Shown here in pieces: positions 41,415-52,747 of a stretch of DNA of 64,000 bases. The notes under the pieces were generated by a model, which was not told the origin of the DNA, searched no databases, and worked only from the letters and a program-made list of their open reading frames with translations. The translations under genes were made by a program, and so were the position numbers. The first letter of the stretch is position 1, and every line of letters starts with the position of its first letter. Source of the stretch: Ananas comosus (taxonomy: Eukaryota > Streptophyta > Magnoliopsida > Poales > Bromeliaceae). The stretch spans positions 2,151,843 to 2,215,842 of the forward strand of contig NC_033627.1 of NCBI RefSeq assembly GCF_001540865.1, given 5' to 3'.

Positions 41415-42420
41415 TATATGTATATATATATATTATTTCCACGACCCAATCCACTACGTCAGCCAAAACCGGTCATGTTTTTCATTATAAACAGTTTGTA
41501 TATGTAAAATCATAACATCTGAAAGTGTTTTATCCAAGCGTCAGATATAAAGTTTCTAAAAATCAGGAATGCCGAAGAAGCTACGATCTTTCGACCTGTA
41601 CGGGTGTTTTAGGCATTGTAAATCACAGTAAATGCTTCACAATTTTATCTTACGAGCTCATAGTAGTCTGACCTAAGATTAAATCCTTCTTCGAGCGGGA
41701 TGTGGGCAAATATTGATCCACGGTGCACCGTGTCTAAGGAAAGTTTTATGGACCCGAGAGTACAAGCGGGGTCGGTCGGGTCGGTCGGGTCGGTTAGGCT
41801 TGGTCTGTGGGCTCGAAACTCTCCCACATTATGCGAGGCCGCCGCCTATGTACGAGCGAAACATGTGGTGGGCTCGATCGTCACTCTTTGACTCGGACCC
41901 ACACGCATGCAGTGCTAAATTAATAAGTTTGGGCTCAACCGAGTCAGAGTAATTGCAACAAGTTGAGCCGCCTCGAGCCGCACAACACCAACACAAATTT
42001 AGTTGTTTGTGGGTTGCTTTGACCCTTAATTTGGCTTTGTAAAGAAGATTCATTCTAGGGCGTTGTTCTAATGTAAACATGCTATTTTGATTCTTTAGTT
42101 CCATTTTTTTTTTTCCTTTTTCATTACTTGGCATTCATTTAATTAGTTGGAAATGATATATCCACCGTCATTTTACGTAAATGTTAAACAAAGCAAAGTA
42201 CTAAATTACTTTACATAAATGTGGCATTAGGATTATACTACCGTTTGAGCCAATTACAATGTAAATAAGTTTGACGTGCATGTTAAAGTTTATTGATCTA
42301 TTATTTTTCTATCTCAATCACCTGTACAACCATAATAGTAGCTAGTAATTAAATTTGTAAGTGAAGTATATATTATTTTTTAATTTGTTTACGCAAGATT
42401 TTGACTAAAATGTAGAAGAT
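41415..42420. other. Intergenic DNA with short GC-rich tandem
   Basis: A threefold tandem of GGGTCGGTC lies at about 41770-41800. Overlapping short ORFs on both strands at 41645-42134 have no recognised motif. No gene is supported. Confidence 0.5.
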
Positions 42421-42421
42421 C

Positions 42422-43016
42422 CCATGAATAGGGATGCAAATAAATCCGGGTTGGTCGAGCTCCCGTCTCAAATCTGCTCTGAATAGGACAGTAAATAGGG
42501 AGAAATAAACAGATTCTGGCAGGAAACAAAATAATTTTTATGATTCAAGACGAATTCGGGGCAGAAAACGTGAAAAATTTTAACCTACTCCGAATCTGCC
42601 CTGTCGTAATGCACTCCGAATTCGCCGTGAAAAATATTTATATTTTAAAAAAATATCCCTAAAAAATAACATATTTACAAAAAAAAAATTAAAAAATATA
42701 AAAAAGCCGGTGCTCTCATTTCTCATATATTTGAAACTTTTGAATTTTATTTTGAATTGTGATTGATATTTTTTATTTTTATAATCGATATTATTAATTA
42801 TATATATATATAACTTTGTATTATTATTTATTAACATTAAAAATATTAATTTATATTTTACAAAATATTAATAATATTATAATTTTTAAAAAAATATTAA
42901 TTGGCGGGGCGGACTCGGGGCGCCGGCAAAAGGTGGGTTATGAGGCGGGACTAATTATAAGATATATTTTTTAACCCGTCACATATTCAGAACGAAAGGT
43001 GCATTCCTATCCATGA
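42422..43016. mobile_element. Probable TIR element (about 590 bp)
   Basis: The left end CATGAATAGGGATGCAAATA and the reverse complement of the right end (CATGGATAGGAATGCACC) are similar. Inner GC-rich parts near each end (CCGGGTTGGTCGAGCTCCCG and GCGGGGCGGACTCGGGGCGC) enclose an AT-rich core. This is the layout of a common non-autonomous plant DNA element. No ORF of note. Confidence 0.45.
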
Positions 43017-43142
43017 AGTAGCTTTGATTATTATTTCTACTCTTCTAAACTTTAACACTCAATTTGGTTCAAATATATGTAAGAGGTGGGATAAAGGGTT
43101 ATCCCACCCTTTATATCCAAACACAAAAGAAAGAGTGGGATA

Positions 43143-43174
<32 letters not shown>

Positions 43175-44595
43175 NTCAGAGCAAGTGAATTTACACATAG
43201 TAGTGTCTTCCTATAAATTTTTACCCAGTTATGACTTAAATTTTGTTTTCATGCTTATACTTGCATAATATATTTAAAATATTCCATTTGCAGTTATTAA
43301 GATCTTTATAAATTTATTCTTACTAAGCTGTGTGCGATGTAACACGGGAATTATTTTAATAGCCATTAGAGGTATTAAAACACTCAAAAACTAATTTTCC
43401 TAAAATTTTATTAGAAAAACCCTTGCTAATGCATGCCAATATGCTAATGGCATGGCCCTGGCATGGGGAGTGTGCCAACATTTAAATTCAAATATAATAT
43501 AAGGGGCAATATGATTCTTTTTTATTTATAACTATCAACTATTTTTCTTATTCCATCTTATTTATTCCAACGTTATTTTTCTTATTTTCCGGAACAACTT
43601 AATTTTCAAAATTATTATATTTTAATCTATAGAATCAGAATGAGATTCATTGATTTCGATAATTGTTGTTTGTTTTCAAAAATCTACTCTTGATTCTCAT
43701 TCCACTCTAGAATATAAATGATCTAATTCATGTATTGTTCCATGCGACTTTAAAGTAAATCACTGAAAGTCCTTTTTCGCAAGTACCTCCCTCTCCCCTC
43801 CTTTCATTATTCTTCTCTCTCTTAACCAAAATTCTTTTTTAAAATAATAAATGTCTGTTCTAATTAGTTTCTATTCCAATAGTTAACCAAATACTTTTGA
43901 TGATTCATCATTTTATGTTTTATTTCAATGCAATACAACTTTATTTTTTATTCTTATTTTAATTATGAACCAAATATGCCCTCAACGTAATAAAATCATT
44001 CTTTATTATTATTACTGGTGCATATATAACATGATATATCTTCGTTGTAAGCGGTCAAACCATCTTAAAAAAGTTTTGTGCAATTTATAATCTATCTGTG
44101 CAACACGTAGTAAGTCTCGGGATGCAACGGTTTCTTATTTTATTTTCATCAGTGACCTCCACAGTTTGGTGTTATCATCTCATCTCATCTTAGCTAGTGA
44201 CATTATCTTGTTAATTTCTTACTTCCCCAACAAATTGGTGTATAAAAACATAATTAATTAATCTTATAGCATTATGGTACTATTTTCCTTTTTCTTTTGA
44301 AAAAGGCGCCATATCGTACACTAGAATTATTAGAAGCAATCTTATATTTTAACCACCGCAATTTAATTTTCTATATAATGCACTAGAATTCAAGTTCTCT
44401 TTCTCATTGAATTACTAATGCAAAAGTAATTGAAGTACTTCTTTTCAATAGCTTTTACAGTGGTAGTTGATTACCATTTTATCCCCACTTAGTTTAAGTA
44501 CTTCGACCCTCTGTCATTCCAAGACATTGACACATGGCCGCATATTTCGGTGATCGATGTCGGCAAATCAATCAAAATCTTTATAAATGCAAAAT
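43017..44595. other. Intergenic DNA with decayed MITE-like pieces
   Basis: About 43085-43112 forms a hairpin (GTGGGATAAAGGGTTATCCC). About 43475-43985 ends in AATTATGAACCAAATATGCC, which resembles hAT-type MITE borders. There is a long poly(A) at 43149-43175 before the N at 43176. No gene. Confidence 0.4.
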
Positions 44596-44637
44596 ATTCA
44601 ATAGTACCGATCGCTTAATACTATCAATAGTATAATA

Positions 44638-44684
<47 letters not shown>
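44596..44684. mobile_element. MITE family 1 end fragment and long TA microsatellite
   Basis: CAATAGTACCGATCGCTTAA, then TACTATCAATAGTATAATAG is a right end of the family. It is followed by about 22 TA units that lead directly into the next MITE. Confidence 0.55.
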
Positions 44685-44687
<3 letters not shown>

Positions 44688-44901
44688 GAGCTAGAATTCT
44701 CTCAAGAGTACCAAGGCAGTGGTGCTTTTGAGTTTTTAATTATTGGATGAAAAGATATAGGATTGAGATGATGGTGATAGATGGTAATAGGTGGAATAGT
44801 GTTTGATCCAAGAGGTATTAATAATTAAGAAGTAGATCCAAGGGTTAGAAACTTAGAAGCACCAAAGAATTGGTGCTTCTAAAAGTATTCTAACTCAATT
44901 T
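44685..44901. mobile_element. MITE family 1, diverged complete copy
   Basis: The left end GTTGAGCTAGAATTCTCTCA and the right end AGAAGTA..AGTATTCTAACTCAA are inverted. The interior is a variant of the family (GATGAAAAGATATAGGATTG). TA repeats lie on both sides. Confidence 0.6.
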
Positions 44902-44922
44902 TATATATATATATATATATAT

Positions 44923-45457
44923 AGGCAACTATACTATCTACAGTACCGGAGCTCCGGTACTATAATCTTGTTTTCGATTTTAGGGTGTTCAAATTAACGA
45001 TCCATACTGTTAAATATAATCTATGGTATATAAAGTTCTTAAAAATAAAATTTTAATTTTTTTCGACATCGTTTACTTAGTAAATAAATTATGTCAAAAT
45101 AGACGGTAAAAATTGAATAATCTTTAAAATTTGAACATAGAACTTTTAAATTCAAGATCAAGAATGTAAACCTTAATCTAGATAGTTTAAAGTATTTTCT
45201 ATCAAAATTTGAAGCAATTTAGATTCTTCTATATCGTTAAACTCCAAACTCGTTATAGTAGCCATTGAAAATTGACAATTTTGAAATGGTTTGATCATAA
45301 AGTAAGCTATGTCGAAAAAATATAAAATTTTATTTCTAAAAACTTTAAATATCCTATATTAATTTTAACGGTGTGGATCGTTGATTTGAACACCCTAAAA
45401 TAGAAAATGAGACTATAGTATCGGAGCTCCGATACTATAGATAGCAATGCAGACTAG

Positions 45458-45458
<1 letters not shown>
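44923..45458. mobile_element. Long foldback element (class 2), complete copy
   Basis: The ends GGCAACTATACTATCTACAG and CCGGAGCTCCGGTACTATA are mirrored at the right end (TAGTATCGGAGCTCCGATAC, then TATAGATAGC). The arms contain TTAGGGTGTTCAAATTAACG with its inverted partner TTGATTTGAACACCCTAAAA. Flanked by TA repeats on the left and CT then TA repeats on the right. No coding capacity. Confidence 0.65.
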
Positions 45459-45500
<42 letters not shown>

Positions 45501-45812
45501 ATTTGATGATGAATGCGAATCTCGAATAAAAGTTAATAACAAAATTAAAATAAATTAATAAAAAAATTATTTAAATATGATATCATAATAATAAAATGTT
45601 AGAGCATGAGTTTTCTTACGATAGTGCTAATAGGTTGTGGTCCAAGAGTGCAATATATGTATAAGAGGTGTTGAACATTCTTTGACGAAATCTTTGGGTT
45701 GGTTGAATTAGTATTAGAATAGCGATGTTTCTAACCATCGACAATGCGCTCACTACAAGCCAACCGATTCGGCGAAAGCTAAATGCTCCCACTATTAGCA
45801 TTTGGTTTGTAC

Positions 45813-46248
45813 TGTTGGAAATGGTAATTCAAATTTAATCTATAATTTAATTAGAGATAGAGTTTATCCAAATTATATATTAATTATGCTTAAAAATTTA
45901 TATAATTAGAATAGGATTTGTAATTTTTCAAAATAAAAATTAAATTTGTCATCTACTATAACTTTATAGCTATATATAGCTAGACGTAAATTAATTAGAT
46001 AAATCAGCCACAATAGATATGGCTGAAGGTCATGAACGGACGGATTTTCTTAGGCTTAGGAAAGGTGGTTTACTTATTATATTGCCGAAGATGTTACCTA
46101 GGTTGTAATTAGATATTTTTATTAATAAAATATTAGTTTAAATTTTTTTTTTTCCTATGTTAGAATTTTAGATTTTATGTTATATAATCGGTATCAGCAT
46201 AAATATCAATTTCAATAATTAGTATCAGAATAAATCACGCTTCCAACA
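45813..46248 (+). mobile_element. Solo LTR, copy 1 (436 bp)
   Basis: It starts TGTTGGAA and ends TTCCAACA, the TG..CA inverted ends of a long terminal repeat. The flanking 5-bp duplication is TGTAC / CGTAC, with one mismatch. Internally it shares TTATATAATCGGTATCA, TAAATCACGCTTCCAACA and several other words with 50255-50664. No internal retrotransposon sequence remains, so it arose by LTR-LTR recombination. Confidence 0.75.
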
Positions 46249-46404
46249 CGTACTGATTGGCCGCAGTATTGCAATTTGCAAGAGCCCATCAATGTCATGA
46301 TGTTGATGGGATGTAGATGGATCAACTTGGATTCAAACCTAACGTGCATATTGAATACCTAAACAAACAATATTGTTGCTTAATCCATCTAATTAAGGTT
46401 TGCG

Positions 46405-46491
46405 TTGATAATCCCCTTAATTATTCCTTTTTACTTGCTCTTTAATTACTCTTTGGTCCAAATAAAGTATAAATTTGAAAGGAAAAAAAAA

Positions 46492-46533
<42 letters not shown>
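46405..46533. repeat. AT-rich spacer with TA microsatellite
   Basis: A TA run at about 46499-46532 that ends exactly at the left end of the next MITE. Confidence 0.85.
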
Positions 46534-46536
<3 letters not shown>

Positions 46537-46780
46537 TCCGGCTACTATACTATCGATAGTACCAAGTCCTTGGTACTATTGAGTTTTTTACCGTTAGATC
46601 TACCCTTTGATCATTTTCACCCGTTAGATTATACTATTAAACCACCTACTCAACCCTAGGAGATCACTATTAATTTAACCGGAGACCACTATCATCCTAA
46701 GTCCTAACTGCACATTCTTTCATCCAACGGCCGAAAATTCAATAGTACCAAAAGCTTGATACTATTGATAGTATAGTAAC
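46534..46780. mobile_element. MITE family 1, complete copy (247 bp)
   Basis: One of the best-preserved copies. The left end GGCTACTATACTATCGATAG and the right end TACTATTGATAGTATAGTAA are inverted. The interior has GTTTTTTACCGTTAGATCTA and CAACCCTAGGAGATCACTA. Non-autonomous. Confidence 0.7.
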
Positions 46781-48175
46781 ATATATAAAGAAAAAATGAC
46801 TTTGGGGCATAAGTCAACCTAGTAGTAGCTAGCATAAATTGCCCACTAGGATGTCCAATAACAAAGTCAGTAGGTGGATAGGGCTCTACGAGCGAGGTAA
46901 GAGTAAACTTTACGATCACTTTAATTATGAGAAACACATATATTCCTCATGAGTCACTACATCTTATTGGATAGAAAAGTATGGAAGACCTGTCCCTGGG
47001 CACAATAGAGAGGGTCTCGTACATAATCCACATGGCATATTTATTTACGCGACACATCACTTGATGGTTGACACTGTCGCTTAAATACCACATCGCAATC
47101 ACCGAGCATCCAACTTTGGAAGTTGATTTTGGTAACAATGTTTCCCTAACTCTCCAGCAAATACCAGAAAAAGATAGAGGGCAAAGGAACTCCACCAATA
47201 GAAAAACGGCAAGTGCCTAACAATGATTTTTTTAATATACAAATAAAGGGCTTAAACAATTAAGTACCTAATCCAACCTATTAACATTAGACCATATAAA
47301 TATATATATATATATAAATATGTATAAACAGGTAGTAGTGATGTGATTCGGAAAGTGGGAATAATTATGCCCACGCGGCGGATTGTTAGTGTGCGACGTT
47401 AACACCCGATCCGACCCGATTCGACAATCGCAGATTGCAGGACTTAAAAATATGTAACGAGAAGTTAACAGTGTTCTTTGTGCCCAACGCGGATTTTAAT
47501 AATACCGGCCATATATGTATGAGACCATAACCATAAATTTTGACCATATTATGTGTAACGAGAAGAACAAAGATACGTTTGTTTATTTACTAATGATTGG
47601 GACGTGGAACCATTTAATTTAATTAATAGAAGCTCGAATTTAGAAAGGAGAACGTGGAAAGGCCCGCGATTATAATTAAATAAGAAAGATGGTGCATAAT
47701 AGCGTCTTGAGAATGAGATCTTTTTGGTTAGGTGGTGCAATCTTTGCAGCGGCGTTTTCTCGACGTATAATGTATCGAATAATGCTAAATTAAGTGAGTA
47801 ATTTGACTACTACATGGGCGGTGCCTTGTCAAATTATACCTCAAGTAGATTTATATAGTGTGGAATTTATTATATATATATTGAAACTTTTCAACTTAAT
47901 TTTTCTCCCTCTTAGTGTACCTTTCAAACTAACTTGATGGGGCAAGTAATTTTTCATGGGTTTGCTTAATTGACTGAAATTGTATATAATATAGTGCACT
48001 TTTAGGTTAGTTTAGACGTTGGAATAAGTTACTCAAAAATAACTTATTCAGCATAACCTTTAACCTCCGGTCTCTTTCCTTCTCTGATATTTTCTCTTGT
48101 TTTATTCCTTTTCTTTATTTTCTACATGTTCTCTTTGTTCTCTCTTCTTTGTTTAGTTCATTAGTTGTTTCTTGT
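46781..48175. other. Intergenic DNA, no gene recognised
   Basis: An 83-codon minus-strand ORF at 46947-47198 and a 61-codon one near 47549 lack recognised motifs. No element boundaries are seen. Confidence 0.5.
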
Positions 48176-48204
48176 GTTNTTTTTTTTTTTTTTTTTTTTT
48201 TTTT

Positions 48205-48290
48205 GAAGCCTTAGTTGCCCCCCTTTTATGGCTTAATTTATTTTCTAAATAAATAAAGTGTGTACCTCGGTACCTTTCTCTCAAAAAATG
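48205..48290 (+). mobile_element. LINE-B tail fragment
   Basis: GAAGCCTTAGTTGCC.., TATGGCTTAATTTATTTTC, AAATAAATAAAGTGTGTACC, TCGGTACCTTTCTCTC and poly(A) follow the layout of the LINE-B 3' end at 58262-58345. A poly(T) with an N at 48179 lies just upstream. Confidence 0.5.
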
Positions 48291-48299
48291 GTATAAAAA

Positions 48300-50240
48300 T
48301 TTTTTAGCATGATTATAAGAAAGGAGTTTGATATTAATTTACTTCTTAAAAAAGTCTTAGTATTCATAATTTGATAGCATAATATATTTCACCAACGAAA
48401 TGATTAATTTGAAGGCCGAATATAGTATCCAATTATAAACATTTAATCACACTTCTTATCTACCAAATATAATATTTTTTAAATAAATTAAGAAAATATA
48501 TCGAACAAAATATTCATCCATCTAATCTAAAAGCTTAAACCTATTAGGTTAGAACCCATCAATCTTTTACTATTAGTGGTTTGATTTTTTAAAAATATTT
48601 CAGAAAATAGTTTTTTGTCTGAAAAAATACTTTTTCATCCATTCGATTCTTTAAAAAAATAGTTTTTTTCAGATTTTGTTTTTCTTCAGATTTCATGAAA
48701 AACTAGTGTTTTCGTTTTCCAAATTTTTTACATGGAAAACAAAAGTTGTGGCAAAGAATATTTTTCATGAAATTTTTTTCCCTTAGAAAACAGCTTTTCA
48801 TGCTTTTCAGAGTAACCAAATCAATATGCTCTTAACATACTATAATTATTTTTTTTATGAGATCAAAATTTTAGATAACATATATAGTATGAAAATCAGT
48901 TTAAACCCACTTTGCTCCAAGAGGTCCTAGCTAGGTTTAATTCACATATCCACTGAGCACTTTAGCGCGAGCATGCAATAAGATGATGTCTAAATCATTT
49001 TTTATACTATCGATCTTTTGAATAATACTTATAGTTAAGTGGCAACAAGCAACAACTATAATATAAAAAAAAAAAAAAACTCATAGATATAGCCCGATTT
49101 TACTTTACCAGTATGCAATTACGATCATATATAACACTATTGCTCTCATGCGTTAAGTTAATTTGTATAAACTAATCGCAAGTTGATCTAGTGGCCAAGG
49201 ACTAAGCTCTTTTAAGAATCATATACATTTTTTTGTCCTTTTGGGATCTTGTCTAGTCCATAGCTTCCTAATTATAGGATTAATGTAGTTCGTTGGTGAA
49301 GCTCCAGAAAAAAAGTGCAGTGCTTGGTCCACTTGGCTCAAACGCAGAAGCCCCTTAAAAAACTCACCACACCAAACGCGAGAATTTAATAAACAATAAT
49401 AAAGGGCCAATGTGAGCTATCCACGTATTGCTTTGCGCCCTATATGGAATCGAAAGGTGGCACGCCACGTCACGCATCATCGTCTATCTCACAATTATTT
49501 AAAAGAACTATAGCATTCATCGATCGGACATTCGACGACCACAAAAATACCTATCCACACTCCCAGTTTCCAACGACACCGAACGAAAGCATTCGAAGAT
49601 CACTGTTACTCGCCGATTTGGGAGCTAATAACTGGTGCGTGGGAACGAAGATTACGAGAACGGTCGTAATTAAGTCACCTCATTAGATCTGTACTAATGC
49701 TANTTTTTAAAAAAAAATTATTATCTCTCAATAACTGGACAAAAGCTACGTACTTTATGTCTCTAGAACCAAAAAAGCTAAAAAAAAAAAAAAAAAAAAA
49801 AGGGACTTTAATTGGATGGCTTTTAGTGATAGATCAAAATTCCAAACTCCGCGTTGAAACGACTTGATCAAAGATCGCCTTTTTCATTTTTCTTTACTAT
49901 TCTTTCAAATACGTGGGCGGTGTGTTTGAGATGTTTATGGTACGATAAGCACCGCGCATTATGGCTATGCTTATGGGGACCCCATGGGGAGAAGGGGAGG
50001 GGGGTGGGGGTGGGGGGATTGATAGCCACCTTAAGTTGCACCTACGCGAGACACATCCACCAGGTTGGACCCATCAGGATGGTGATGTGATTCACTACGT
50101 GCTCCTGCCAACGCGGAGCAGTGCATTGTTTGGTTTACTTACCTGCTGAAGATTCACTTTGAGGTGACATTAACGAAAGAAATTGTAACTGCCAAAAAAA
50201 AAATACAAATTATGATTGAGAGAGGCACCTGAGCTAGAAT
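48300..50240. other. Intergenic DNA, no gene recognised
   Basis: No gene is supported. An 80-codon ORF at 49444-49686 is open from ATG but has no recognised motif. The N at 49703 and poly(A) at about 49781-49801 mark difficult sequence. Confidence 0.5.
49986..50018 (+). other. G-quadruplex-prone tract
   Basis: Five runs of four to six G separated by one to four bases within about 33 bp, preceded by a palindrome GGGGACCCC. This satisfies the usual G3+N1-7 rule for quadruplex formation on the plus strand. Confidence 0.7.
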
Positions 50241-50254
50241 TGGTTAATTGCTTC

Positions 50255-50664
50255 TGGTGGAAATAATAATCCAAACTTAATTAAAATAAATATAGTTGGA
50301 GATAAGTTTAAATTCGGTTCAATTATTGTTATTAGGATTTTAATTTATGGCTATATATATATATAGATGGCTGTCAATGTGTGAAAAATTATCCACCATC
50401 GAAATTTAGTCCAAAAATATTTAATAAAGTTTTAGTTTTATACAGTTAGGCATGGATTAATTAGAGGAATAAGCCATAGTAGGCATGACGGCATAGATGT
50501 TGCCCAAAATATAATTAATTGCTTATTAGTTTTATTTCTTCCTCCTCCACTATCTCTTCTTTATATTATTTTATTTGATTTTAGATCTTGGATTATATAA
50601 TCGGTATCATCAGCACAAATACCAGTTTCAACAATTGGTATTACAGAAAATCACGCTTCCAACA
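50255..50664 (+). mobile_element. Solo LTR, copy 2 (410 bp), perfect TSD
   Basis: Same family as 45813-46248. It ends TCACGCTTCCAACA and starts TGGTGGAA (TGTTGGAA with one change). It is flanked by a perfect 5-bp duplication GCTTC (50250-50254 and 50665-50669). It contains TATATAATCGGTATCATCAG near the 3' end. Confidence 0.8.
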
Positions 50665-50669
50665 GCTTC

Positions 50670-51083
50670 AACTAGAATTAATTAGGGATTGAGGGTTAAT
50701 TCTTTTCCATTTGCTTGTATGTGAGATGTCTCAATGTGAATCCGGCTCCTTTAATTAAGATCGGCTTGATGTACATAGCTCGATCGGTTATTTTTATGCA
50801 CTACATTTATGATCTGTATAATCGACAGATTACTGTTTAGGTGCTGATTTAATTGATCTTGAAGCATCTCACGCTAAAACTAACGGGGAACAATCAGCAA
50901 TTAAATCATATATATATTTCCTCCTCTACTCACCCTTCCTACATTAATTAGTTTCTCAATTTTGAGCCAAAAGACTAAGATGAGTTTGAACCCAATCAAC
51001 CAACTTAATTAACCAAAGCCACAGCACGGTTTAATTAGCAGACGTGGTTAAACTTGAGTCAGTATACAATAACACCTATTTGG
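50670..51083. other. Intergenic DNA, no gene recognised
   Basis: AT-rich, nothing supported. Confidence 0.6.
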
Positions 51084-51228
51084 CTACCGACTGTCCCTAG
51101 AGTAAGTGGCAAAGGGCATGGTGGTTGGTATCCGAGACCCAAGTTCGAATCCTATTTGATTCACATTTCCAGCTAAGTTTATTTCTAAATGAAATAAACG
51201 AAACGGGTAGCGTGCTACCTATCTCTTT
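51084..51228 (+). mobile_element. tRNA-derived SINE, well-preserved copy
   Basis: ACCGACTGTCCCTAGAGTAA, GTGGCAAAGGGCATGGTGG, TTGGTATCCGAGACCC, AAGTTCGAATCCTATTTG, ATTCACATTTCCAGC, AAGTTTATTTCTAAATG, then the palindrome GGTAGCGTGCTACC (51206-51219) and TATCTCT. The poly(A) is eroded. The TSD is unclear (CTATTTG-like words on both sides). Confidence 0.75.
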
Positions 51229-51229
51229 G

Positions 51230-52015
51230 TAGTACTATTTGATGATAAAGTATCTAAGCATCTGAATTAGAACTTTTGTTTTTAAGACTTAATATTAGTT
51301 TTACTTTTGTTTTCGGTTGCAGTGAAAGTTGTAATTTTTTTTACTTAGGCTCCCTTTGGATATCTTTGAGAATGTAGCATAGTTATTAAACAATTTTATA
51401 CCATAGGAAAAAAATTATCTTGTGAATTGTTTGAAAAAAGTAGCCAAAGGGAAAAAAAAAATTATTAAACCATTCTTGCTCTCCCTCACCCCAATTTGTA
51501 TCAAGTTTTAATTTTAAATTTTAAATTTAAATTTAAACCTAGTCTTTAATTTCAAATTTAAAAAGTAAATATTTAATTTTAAATTTTAATTTTAATTTTA
51601 GATTTTAATTTTTAAATTTAAATTGGTAGAAGTTCAGTAAAATTGTACAATATGTATCCAAATAATTTAATAATTAAAATTGTGAAATTTTGTAAAGCTT
51701 CAAAATTTTTTTATTTCACCCAGAGTAAAATTACAGAATATAAAATTCATGAAATTTTTTTTGACTGATTACTTTTAAAATTACTATTAGTGTGGATGGT
51801 TAAAGGAGAAGTTGAAATGATAGCAACCTGTGAAACACGGGGTTGGGCTTGGCTTGGGTTGGGCATGTGGGATGTGGGATGTGGGATGTGGGACGTTCAA
51901 CAAATGAGGTGAGAGAGTTTCGAGTCATTAAGGTAGGGGACCAAGGTGAAAGGAGCACTTGTACGTATGGACCATCTTCTACACAAGACACCTGAGCCCA
52001 CCATTTTAGCCTTCG
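51230..52015. other. Intergenic DNA upstream of NCED
   Basis: AT-rich repeats at 51500-51620. A tandem of ATGTGGG units lies at about 51863-51893. No gene is seen. Confidence 0.6.
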
Positions 52016-52017
52016 TG

Positions 52018-52056
52018 TCGCCCGAGACAACACCACTCCCACAACCCCAACCTGGC

Positions 52057-52087
<31 letters not shown>

Positions 52088-52251
52088 ACCGCCAATTTCA
52101 CTTCATTCAATTTAAATTACCGGTTGTAACCGATGCATGCCAAATTAATGAGGCNGTCGCCCGAGACAACACCACTCCCACAACCCCAACCTGGCCTCCT
52201 CAATCCGTTCCCCACTACTAGTCTACGACTACTCCACTCTACTCTTTCTTC

Positions 52252-52285
<34 letters not shown>

Positions 52286-52352
52286 ACCGCCAATTTCACT
52301 TCATTCAATTTAAATTACCGGTTGTAACCGATGCATGCCAAATTAATGAGGC
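52018..52352 (+). repeat. Direct duplication around an N in the NCED upstream region
   Basis: 52018-52154 and 52156-52352 are copies of the same segment, joined by a single N at 52155. They share GTCGCCCGAGACAACACC, the (CTG)n tract, TTACCGGTTGTAACCGATGC and AAATTAATGAGGC. The first copy lacks about 60 bp between CCTGGCCTCCT and the CTG tract. Two alleles or contig ends joined in the assembly would explain this; a real tandem duplication is the alternative. Confidence 0.85.
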
Positions 52353-52387
52353 CCGTTTAGCCACTTACCCCTTTCCGTCAGATTCCA

Positions 52388-52395
52388 CCACGTGG
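52388..52395. promoter_or_regulatory. G-box / ABRE-like element upstream of NCED
   Basis: CCACGTGG is a perfect palindrome with the ACGTGG core bound by ABA- and stress-responsive bZIP factors. It lies about 100 bp upstream of the TATA box and 360 bp upstream of the ATG, fitting drought/ABA control of NCED genes. Confidence 0.5.
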
Positions 52396-52490
52396 GCGTC
52401 TTCTAATAAGGTGTCAAAACCACTTCATTAATTCCTTTTTTTCTAAAAAAAAAATTTCCTCCTCCTCTTTTTTTTCCACCTCCCAAACTC

Positions 52491-52498
52491 TATAAATA
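52491..52498 (+). promoter_or_regulatory. TATA box of NCED
   Basis: TATAAATA in a C/T-rich context, about 250 bp upstream of the ATG at 52748. This implies a 5' leader of roughly 220 nt with A-rich and pyrimidine-rich stretches. Confidence 0.7.
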
Positions 52499-52747
52499 CC
52501 CTCCCATCCCCTTCCTCCCTCTAACCCAATTCAAAGCACCTCAAACTACTACTCCCAAAACACCACTCCCCTGCCCCCCCTACCGTTTCTCCATTCACAC
52601 CCACCACAAAGCTTAATTAATTCCCCAGAGCTTTTCAAACGCTGGGAAGGGAGATTAAAAAATTTTAAAGAAAAAGGAAAAGAAAAAGAAAAGAAAAAAT
52701 CTGAGCTTCTTGTAATATAATCGGTTGTTGAAAATAGAGGAGGGGCC

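Noticed and set aside
46947..47198. 83-codon minus-strand ORF, considered as a LINE or gene fragment
   Set aside because: No reverse transcriptase or other recognisable motif in any of its frames.
49444..49686. 80-codon ORF starting MESKGGTPRH
   Set aside because: Open and with an ATG, but no motif, no promoter signal and no sign of conservation can be seen from one sequence.
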